DNA from: Neonectria sp. B-13
Lineage: Eukaryota > Ascomycota > Sordariomycetes > Hypocreales > Nectriaceae
Assembly (NCBI GenBank): GCA_002682825.1
Contig: NOKP01000071.1
Coordinates: 23,983 to 37,276, forward strand
DNA: 13,294 bases
Direction of reading: 5' to 3'
The notes below the pieces were generated by a model that worked only from the letters and a program-made list of their open reading frames with translations, was not told the origin of the DNA and searched no databases. A program made the translations under genes and the position numbers. Positions 7,822 through 13,294 of the stretch are shown here, piece after piece. The number at the start of each line of letters is the position of its first letter. Position 1 is the stretch's first letter.

Positions 7822-8391
7822 ATGGCGTTCGATGGCGGTCACAGCAACGAGAAGCTGAGGACGGACATCTACGCGATAGATCACTTGGAGAAATGGGACG
7901 AGGGAGATAACGAAGCGGAAGCATCAAAGGCAGAGGGGGAGGATAAAGACCGTGGAGTTGATTTGAGCCAAAGCGCGTGTGGCAGTCCTGAAGAAGTCTC
8001 GTTTGCCGGTTTCCAAGGTGGTGAGTTGGAGTATCCTCGTCCCAACCTTGTAGCCAGAAGACCGTGCCTCTTGGGGCTACTGTTACCGCCACGATCTAGT
8101 CTAGCAAGGCGCTTTATCAGACTGTCCAAAGCTTCAGGGACCACCCACAAGCGGTTCGCCCAATTGAAAGACGAACTCGAAGCTCTCGATGGCGTCGTCG
8201 GAGAAAGGCGGTATGAGACAGCTGCTGCCCACTTACGTACACATGATGTGCCAAATCAACATGGAATGCAAGCCGCCGCCAACGTCTTATTTTGGCGCCA
8301 ATCTGTGACCGATTTCTATTACACGGCTGAGGTTGGCATTCCTGGGCGTAAAGTTAATTTTCAGTGCTTTCTACGACAGATTGGCAAATAA
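7822..8391 (+). CDS. Unrecognised protein, 189 residues
   Basis: I prefer the ATG at 7822 because CAAACCATGGC is a good fungal start context; the frame is open back to another ATG at 7741 (216 residues). The first 75 residues are acidic and charged (EKWDEGDNEAEASKAEGEDK) and look disordered. The middle is basic and hydrophobic (LLGLLLPPRSSLARRFIRLS). The region from about residue 120 (HKRFAQLKDELEALDGVVGE) should be helical. No signal peptide, metal site or known motif was seen. It reads in the same direction as the next gene. No intron is needed. It could be a real small gene or part of one. Confidence 0.5.
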   Translation: MAFDGGHSNEKLRTDIYAIDHLEKWDEGDNEAEASKAEGEDKDRGVDLSQSACGSPEEVSFAGFQGGELEYPRPNLVARRPCLLGLLLPPRSSLARRFIRLSKASGTTHKRFAQLKDELEALDGVVGERRYETAAAHLRTHDVPNQHGMQAAANVLFWRQSVTDFYYTAEVGIPGRKVNFQCFLRQIGK

Positions 8392-8447
8392 TCATGTGAG
8401 ACAAGTTGGGTCAAGTCTCCCTGATGCCGTCCTAATTCTCTCGGAGA

Positions 8448-8454
8448 TATAAGG
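8448..8454 (+). promoter_or_regulatory. TATA-like box before the 8528 gene
   Basis: TATAAGG lies 80 bp before the preferred ATG at 8528. The usual spacing would put transcription start near 8480, which is after the upstream start codon at 8474 and so favours 8528 as the real start. Confidence 0.4.
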
Positions 8455-8527
8455 CAGCACAACGAGGCACATCTTGATCGTTCTAAGTACAACAGTAATC
8501 GGCCCTCACTGCCAACCATCGGGAATT

Positions 8528-9088
8528 ATGGACAAGTTCAACTGGTTCTTCGACAAGGACCGCTACACAATCTACAAGACGTTTAAACATGACTCCAGCA
8601 TTGTATACCGTATGACGACCTGGACCAACTGCACCGCCTATATTGCCAGCTGGTTCACACCCACTAAAACCAACGTCATCTTCCTCAAGGTCCAAAGCAA
8701 TAACACATTTGAGAAGGCGTACGATGCCCTCTCCGAAGCCGGGCTCCAGCTCGACCCGAACGCTAGGAAAGGGCTGGCAGACAATCTCAGGCAAATGGCG
8801 GTCCAAAAGATTCGGTTTCTCAACACGGCAGGGGGCGGCGATATTAAGAGATTCTGCGTCGCCAATTTGGACCAGATCTATCTGGCTGTGGAGGAAGTGG
8901 GCCATATGAGAATGTTTTATATCATCTGGGAGCCAGACAAGAACACAACGCCTCGGACTAAGGGGTTCAAGGAGTTCGTTGCTGCCAATTTCAAGGGGCA
9001 AATCACACATGCCGAATGGGAGAAGTCCATGAGGGGGCCTGTTCAATGGATTGCAGGGCACCTGTTGTTCGGCGGCAGCATTGAGTAA
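8528..9088 (+). CDS. Unrecognised soluble protein, 186 residues
   Basis: The protein starts MDKFNWFFDKDRYTIYKTFK and ends HLLFGGSIE. Composition is that of a folded cytosolic protein: many aromatics, alternating hydrophobic strands (TNVIFLKVQS, MRMFYIIWEP) and helical stretches (TFEKAYDALSEAGLQ). There is no signal peptide and no membrane helix. I do not recognise the family. The frame is open upstream to 8474, but the TATA-like box at 8448 and the better context favour 8528. The stop codon overlaps a perfect fungal donor, GTAAGT at 9085; splicing there to the TGTAG at 9149 would replace the last residues with an Ile/Arg-rich tail, which looks less natural. A minus-strand frame of 192 codons covers almost the whole gene, which I take as a by-product of codon bias. 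Confidence 0.65.
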   Translation: MDKFNWFFDKDRYTIYKTFKHDSSIVYRMTTWTNCTAYIASWFTPTKTNVIFLKVQSNNTFEKAYDALSEAGLQLDPNARKGLADNLRQMAVQKIRFLNTAGGGDIKRFCVANLDQIYLAVEEVGHMRMFYIIWEPDKNTTPRTKGFKEFVAANFKGQITHAEWEKSMRGPVQWIAGHLLFGGSIE

Positions 9089-9332
9089 GTTTCTTTGTCT
9101 TTATATGTTGTAACTCTGGTGCTACTCAATCCGGGCCTGCGGTGTGTAGTAAGAATATTATTTTTATTCGGATAATCGCGGCTACAATAAATTGGCCAGG
9201 GAGTCTGCGTTTAATAGTTTCTACAATGTACCTTCTATACAGATTCAATAAGTTCTCTTCCATAAGGATCTTCAAGCCGACAAAAGGCCACCCTAAACGC
9301 TCCTCTTCTGCATGGCTGCCAGTGATATTTAG

Positions 9333-9713
9333 AACCAAAAATCGGAGGTTGTATCTGCAATCACGAGGTGGAAGATGATGTGGAGAGGTGGGACGTTCTG
9401 GATAGACGAGGAACACCGGAAGGCGCTTCGTGAGGGGGAACCCAGTGTGGATAATGTGCTTGAGGAGTTCAGCTCGGAGCTTGTGAGGCTGGAAAGAGGC
9501 ATTTGGCAGTCTAAGCGACTGCCTTGGCAATGGCGCCGTTTATCAAACCACGATGAGTATTTGTTAGCGGGCAGCGGGTCATGGGGAGTTCAGGCTGTTG
9601 AGGGCAGTGTGGGACAGAGGATTTCCCTGGCGAAGAATGCGTTCCTTCCAGATCATAATCTATTCACAGCAACCCGGCAAAGCTTGCCCATTCGACATCC
9701 AGTAGACCGATAA
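9333..9713 (+). CDS. Exon-like open frame, unrecognised, probably partial
   Basis: The frame opens right after TTTAG (9328-9332), which could be a splice acceptor, and runs to a stop at 9713. The text RWKMMWRGGTFWIDEEHRKA, then LREGEPSVDNVLEEFSSELV looks like protein: Trp-rich, then amphipathic and acidic. An ATG is available at 9375. After about residue 80 the character becomes less convincing. No upstream exon in phase was found; the donor at 9085 gives the wrong phase. It may be a fragment of a gene whose 5' part has been lost. Confidence 0.35.
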   Translation, partial: NQKSEVVSAITRWKMMWRGGTFWIDEEHRKALREGEPSVDNVLEEFSSELVRLERGIWQSKRLPWQWRRLSNHDEYLLAGSGSWGVQAVEGSVGQRISLAKNAFLPDHNLFTATRQSLPIRHPVDR

Positions 9714-11430
9714 TGAACCTCGGGACGGAGGTAGACCATTCGCAATCAGCCAGGTACGAAGGATCTAGCACCATCTTCTCAAGTTGGGGATTCTGAAATG
9801 GATATTATCTAGTGACGTCAAATGGAATCTTGATGAGATTGTAGAACTGGTTGTATAGGAGACCTTCAAGAACCCCATAGCTCTTATACTTAGGCGTAAT
9901 AGTCATATTAGCCGCATCGCACATCGTAACCCACGGGAGTCAGCAAGGCGGAGGGGAGCGGTGCCGGGCTTGAAGAGTGCGTTGCTCCTACTACCTTGGC
10001 CGAGTATGTTAGCATTTGCATTCTCCTAAGCACTCGGTCGAGATGCTTTTCTGTCGGGCGCGTGAGCTAGATTGAACGATTTGGCGGCTTTTGGGTATGT
10101 ACTAGAGTAAGTTTGGGCCGTAGACTGCTGCGGTGATAGCTGCTAATAGGATCTGGTCGTATTAATGGGAGTACTGTTCCTTGGGAAGGCAGGTCTGTAT
10201 GTATGGGTTGTCGTGTGTATGGCGAGAGCATAAGGCTGGGAAGATTACCTAGATGAATGTATCAATTAAACCTTGGGCCCGTCCTAAGTAATAGTTAGGG
10301 ATATGATGCAGGGGTTGTCGTTGTTAATAGGTTTCCTGAGATTGAGAGTTGGTTTGGTAAAAACTATTGCTTGGGATGTCAATGCTAAGGTATATATCAT
10401 CAGTGTAATTGACGATAGCATAGGGCTGTAGGTATCATTGTATACCTAACTGAATAACACCTAGGTAAGAAGGGAAACTACAAATACTATCGATATTGTA
10501 GGTGAATGAAGTTATCTGTAAAGGGTTGGGTAAGGTGATGTTTGGTCAGGAGGCAGAGACTCGGTGGTGCGCTGTCACTGGAGGATCCTTCAAGGGAGAT
10601 TTGGCAAGCTACTCGGAAATCATGGCAGTGCGAATCTATGGGCTGCTATATACTAGAAGGAAGGTTACTCCTGTGCAGGATCTCGAGCTAAGAGGCTGAC
10701 CGAGAAGATCAGAAGAAGGATCAGTGATATATGGAAGTGGATGATAATTGTGGTCGTTATTGATTAATCGGTCCGGCTGCGCGATAACAGCTTCCAGCGA
10801 GTTGTAGGAGTGGTGGTTACTGGTGTTAGCCAAGCTATCATGATCTACTTCATGTCCTTGGCTTGAGCAGCCTGGATGTGTTGCCCACTCTTAGGCAAGG
10901 TACGTACTGTTCGAGTGTTGAGATCGAGTCAGCAGGAGCGGGCAGGGAATGATGAAGGTAGTTGATAGATTTATGATCATTGTTGTATTTATCGTTGTTG
11001 CCGCCGAGTTTATCAGCTATAGTTTGCAATTAGCTAGGCAGTCCCTAACTGCAATTTTGGGATACCGCTTTGAGAGACTTGAGATAGATACCTTGGGTGG
11101 GTGATATTAAGATGTGAAGGCTTTTCTTAACTGATTTTAGGAGGCCCTGCATTCCCTGGTCATACTGATCCTATTCTTCTTTAGCTAGGCAATGTTGGGA
11201 TGATGTATTATATAGCTCACTATCCCCCTCTAATATAGCGGATGCATAGCTGGCAATACTGTCTATGATGGATAATTCTGAATATGGTTTTGAAAGATAT
11301 CATGATCGATATTATAATGATTTCATATAGGGTAGTTAAGTAGAGGAGGATCAGGATCGTCTAAATCTTTAGGGATATTGGATGGCGGTAAAGCGAAATT
11401 GTCTAGTGTCATAGGACAATCTGGTATGTT
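9714..11430. other. G-rich, C-poor degenerate region, probably an old mobile element
   Basis: No intact gene was found over 1.7 kb. The plus strand has a strong excess of G over C: a hand count gives 17 G to 5 C at 10321-10380 and 24 G to 4 C at 10501-10560. Stop codons are frequent in all plus frames, while the minus strand has short Ser/Thr/Pro/His-rich runs, as at 9908-10261 and 10636-10833. This fits a decayed element read on the minus strand. No terminal repeats, reverse transcriptase or transposase motif was recognised. Confidence 0.45.
9908..10261 (-). pseudogene. Decayed minus-strand reading frame with one internal stop
   Basis: Between a TGA at 10264-10262 and a TAA at 9910-9908 the minus strand is open but for one TAG at 10069-10067. 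The text before the stop includes LPSQGTVLPLIRPDPISSYH, and after it LTRPTEKHLDRVLRRMQMLT. A CAG-to-TAG change (C to T) would explain the stop. The family was not recognised; a mobile-element polyprotein is a guess from the setting. Confidence 0.28.
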
Positions 11431-11683
11431 AACGCTCGTTGACGAGGCGGCGGGCGTGTAAGGGGCATGGTGGTAAAATTGAGTATGCAGGGCAGTCTAC
11501 ATCTACGGGTTGCAGTTGGTGTCGATAATATCTTTGTGAACACGTGCGTTGCGTAGCTAATCGATATTCTTCTGACTCTACCTTCCTAAGTCGTCTTGGA
11601 CGTCTTGATTGTTGTTTTTGAGATATGGTTATAGCTCCGAAAGGGCATAAGTGGTAAAATATGAAGCATAGATGATCAGTCAT
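11429..11683 (-). CDS. Open frame of 84 codons, unrecognised, doubtful
   Basis: The frame starts at 11683 and ends at 11429. It is rich in Arg, Gln, Pro and Cys (SRRPRRLRKVESEEYRLATQ), with four cysteines in the C-terminal half but no clean zinc-finger spacing. It is divergent from the gene at 12027 with AT-rich sequence between them. It could be a piece of the same old element or chance. Confidence 0.22.
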   Translation of the reverse strand: MTDHLCFIFYHLCPFGAITISQKQQSRRPRRLRKVESEEYRLATQRTCSQRYYRHQLQPVDVDCPAYSILPPCPLHARRLVNER

Positions 11684-11762
11684 GAAACAACACCGGCAGC
11701 AGTGACTTATTGAGCAGACATATGATCGATCGGCCTAGTTGCAGAATGAATGTAAAGTATAA

Positions 11763-11797
11763 TTAATTAAAGGCTTGAGCAATATAATATTAATTAA
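11763..11797. repeat. Two TTAATTAA sites 27 bp apart at the edge of an AT-rich block
   Basis: TTAATTAA occurs at 11763-11770 and 11790-11797, with flanking matches AATTAATTAA and ATTAATTAAG. The second copy touches the left arm of the inverted repeat at 11799. This could be a target-site or element-end duplication. Confidence 0.45.
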
Positions 11798-11798
11798 G

Positions 11799-11896
11799 TA
11801 GGGTTTCTAATCGATCGATATATTTGAAATCGAAATCGAAATCGAATCCTCGAATTAAATCGATTAAATCGATCACTCAACCGATTTCTAACCCTA
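11799..11896. repeat. Imperfect inverted repeat with telomere-like outer ends
   Basis: The left arm TAGGGTTTCTAATCG (11799-11813) and the right arm CGATTTCTAACCCTA (11882-11896) match in 12 of 15 positions as inverted copies. The outer ends read TAGGG/CCCTA, like the fungal telomere unit TTAGGG. Between the arms lie tandem GAAATC copies (about 11826-11843) and ATTAAATCG twice (about 11844-11861). It may be a small inverted-repeat element or the end of a larger one. Confidence 0.55.
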
Positions 11897-11955
11897 AGGT
11901 TTTTATAATTCAAACCCTTCCGATAATTAGGAATACCTAGTGATTTCGATTACTT

Positions 11956-11961
11956 TATAAA
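11956..11961 (+). promoter_or_regulatory. TATA box of the 12027 gene
   Basis: TATAAA lies 71 bp before the ATG at 12027, in an AT-rich block that ends in a CA-rich leader (CACAATCACAACAGAACC). The spacing is normal for a fungal promoter. Confidence 0.5.
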
Positions 11962-12026
11962 TTAGATTTCCACTTACCACAATCACAACAGAACCATTCT
12001 AAGGAGATTCCACATTACGAGCAGCA

Positions 12027-12710
12027 ATGAAGATCCGATTTGTGGGCGCTAAAAAACAGGACAGTGCTACAGTACGTCAGCGTCTCCTACAAGCAAATCG
12101 TACATGAAACTACCGAAATCGCCAGAAAGCAAGGAAGGATACTGCTACGACAAACCACCAGGCCAAGCTATTTTCTAACGCAATTGAATCGGTGGCAGAG
12201 AGTAGGCTGTCGGGACTGGAGAACCATTCATTATCCGACACGGGGGGGTTTGAAGATGATGACCCAGTACCCGACACTGAGGAGTTTGAAGAAGCTGATC
12301 TTTTACCCGACACTGGGGAGTTTGAAGAAGATGATCCTTTACCTGACACTAGGGAGTTTGAAGAAAATGACATTTCTGCCTGTGATATTTTTACTATCTC
12401 TAGTCAGGAAGTTGATGATCCCATCATCAATACTACCGAGCCAGATCCCTATTACGAGGAGGAACCAGTCGGCTTCTACTCTGCTGAAGAGCGCGAAGAT
12501 CAGATACAACCTCAAAGCTTACAAATCCATGCCGAGGAGCGAGCAGATCTAGCTAATGATAATGCCAACACTAATGTAAAATGTACTATACAGAAGTTTA
12601 TTCAGCAGTTTCTTATCAGGATATATGGCTGTAATTCCATCGCGTTACAGTTGGCGTGCGAGGCTACCAAGACTTACCGAGTTCGCTGCCATGCCATCTC
12701 TCGAAAATAG
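12027..12710 (+). CDS. Unrecognised protein with a basic start and four acidic 12-residue repeats
   Basis: The ATG at 12027 follows a TATA box and a CA-rich leader. The frame reads MKIRFVGAKKQDSAT, a basic stretch, a TGA at 12105, then YRNRQKARKDTATT and onward to a stop at 12710. The TGA lies inside a possible 54-bp intron (12072-12125, donor GTACGT, acceptor CGCCAG, phase 0), which would give 209 residues; otherwise the frame is broken by one stop. Residues encoded at 12234-12377 form four acidic repeats of the pattern PDTxEFEExDPL. After that come an acidic, Tyr-rich stretch and a hydrophobic end (FIQQFLIRIYGCNSIALQLA). No known domain was seen. Basic and acidic blocks suggest a nuclear or nucleic-acid-associated protein, perhaps from a mobile element, given the inverted repeat just upstream. 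That is inference. Confidence 0.5.
12234..12377 (+). repeat. Four tandem copies of a 36-bp coding repeat
   Basis: Units start at 12234, 12270, 12306 and 12342. Each encodes 12 residues: SDTGGFEDDDPV, PDTEEFEEADLL, PDTGEFEEDDPL, PDTREFEENDIS. The length is a multiple of three, so copy-number change keeps the frame. The same stretch is open in two other frames, a result of its repetition. Confidence 0.92.
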
Positions 12711-12880
12711 CCTTGCTGAGGCCTAGATCAACCTTGGTCAACCGCCTGGACTCGCCTAGCTGCGCAAGGCGCGAAAGCCGCGTCGTGACCAGTACTGCGG
12801 ATTTCGCTTTGCATGCGTGCATCAAGATGTTGGAGGCGTCATCCACTTTTAGGGCTACCATCGCTGTAAATAATTGTCTG
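12711..12880. other. Junction stretch between the acidic-repeat gene and the ankyrin array
   Basis: Open frames on both strands cover this stretch (plus 12656-13054, minus 12664-12921) without recognisable motifs. On the minus strand it follows the last ankyrin repeat, so it may hold the 3' end of that gene: ankyrin text ends in RGRQTIIYS and then meets TGA near 12847. A NotI-type GCGGCCGC site at 12881 marks the start of the repeat homology. Confidence 0.4.
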
Positions 12881-13294
12881 GCGGCCGCGCGAGGCCGAGT
12901 GAAGCGGCGTCTATCTGCCATTAGTTATGACAGCAACATCGGCTCCCTTCTCCAGAAGCGCCTGGACAACCTCGATATGTCCATTCTGCGAGGCCAAGTG
13001 AAGCGGCATCTGTCCGCTCCTATCTGCGACCATAATGTCGGCTCCCTTCTTTAGAAACGCCTGCATGACCTTAATATGTCTATTCAGCGAGTCCAAGTGA
13101 AGCGGCGTCCACCTATCATTAATTATAACAGCAACATCAGCGCCCTTCTATAGAAGCGCCTGGACGACCTCGATATGTCTATTCTGCGAGGCCAAGTGAA
13201 GCGGCGTCTGTCCGTCCCTGTCTGCGACCATAATGTCGGCTCCCTTCTCTAGAAGCGCCTGGACGACCTCGATGTGTCCATTCTGCGAGGCCAA
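12881..13294 (-). pseudogene. Ankyrin-repeat array, stop-broken, 5' part off the right edge
   Basis: The minus strand reads about four ankyrin repeats of 33 residues, each with the TPLHLASQNGHIEVVQALLE consensus (variants TPLHLDSLNRHIKVMQAFLK and MPLHLASQNGHIEVVQALLE). Such high identity between repeats is known from fungal NACHT-ankyrin proteins. Two stops break the frame: TAG at 13150-13148 where GAG (Glu) is expected in ALLEKG, and TAG at 12913-12911 where TGG (Trp) is expected before TPLH. The second fits a C-to-T change on the plus strand, as RIP would make; the first is a G-to-T change and does not. The array continues beyond the window, so the rest of the protein cannot be seen. Ankyrin identity is certain; the receptor type is inferred. 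Confidence 0.9.
12889..13294. repeat. Tandem 99-bp repeat in a 198-bp higher-order pattern
   Basis: The ankyrin units alternate between two types on the minus strand: GADIMVADRxGQ and GADVAVI-N. Matching blocks lie exactly 198 bp apart: TCTGCGACCATAATGTCGGC starts at 13023 and again at 13221, and CATTA-TTAT-ACAGCAACATC starts at 12919 and 13117. The array therefore grew by duplication of two-repeat units. Confidence 0.88.

Noticed and set aside
9126..9530. Minus-strand 134-codon frame including NLRFLVLNITGSHAEEERLG
   Set aside because: It looks partly protein-like but overlaps the plus-strand exon-like frame, has no start context or motif, and cannot be separated from chance.
12110..12373. 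Minus-strand Ser-rich frame
   Set aside because: It is the antisense of the four 36-bp acidic repeats; its repetition follows from theirs.
12040..12552. Plus-strand 170-codon frame over the acidic-repeat gene
   Set aside because: It is a shifted reading of the same 36-bp repeats; the frame starting at 12027 has the better promoter and start.
12889..13294. CRISPR-like regular repeat array
   Set aside because: The repeats are contiguous 99-bp coding units for ankyrin motifs, without unique spacers, in a eukaryotic setting.

Overview
The window looks like nuclear DNA of a filamentous ascomycete (Pezizomycotina). The splice-consistent introns are short (about 37 to 59 bp), with fungal donors such as GTAAGA, GTAAGG and GTATTG, several CTAAC or CTGAT branch sites and YAG acceptors. 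A fungal Gcn5 histone acetyltransferase is recognisable at the left edge. Most of the rest is made of pieces typical of fungal STAND/NLR-type immune or incompatibility receptors: one WD40 repeat, an NLR N-terminal leader fused to ankyrin repeats, TPR repeats and a near-identical ankyrin array. The species cannot be fixed from this sequence.

Layout. 1-788 (-): 5' part of a Gcn5-like gene with one clear intron, running off the left edge. 789-2490: no firm gene; a broken candidate gene lies on the minus strand at 1354-2056. 2492-2656 (-): a lone WD40 repeat, the decayed 3' end of a NACHT-WD40-type gene. 2664-3322 (+): a leader typical of fungal NLRs joined directly to ankyrin repeats, with the NTPase domain missing and a frameshift. 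3632-5119 (+): a multi-exon gene with kinesin-light-chain-like TPRs whose homology stops near 4920. 4970-6388 (-): a complete three-exon gene for a 434-residue protein with a helical N-terminal part and four predicted C-terminal membrane helices, overlapping the TPR frame tail to tail. 6389-7740: no gene; it holds a 20-bp minisatellite and GC palindromes. 7822-8391 and 8528-9088 (+): two unrecognised small genes. 9333-9713 (+): an exon-like open frame. 9714-11430: G-rich, C-poor decayed sequence, probably an old element on the minus strand. 11799-11896: an inverted repeat with telomere-like ends. 12027-12710 (+): a gene with a basic start and four acidic 12-residue repeats. 12881-13294 (-): an ankyrin array with stop codons, running off the right edge.

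The right nine tenths reads as an accessory, fast-turnover region placed beside a core-type gene. Pieces of at least three repeat-sensor classes lie within 11 kb, most of them broken. The best candidate for something new is the intact four-helix membrane protein convergent with the TPR gene; its function is unknown, and a role in NLR-type signalling is inferred from neighbourhood only.
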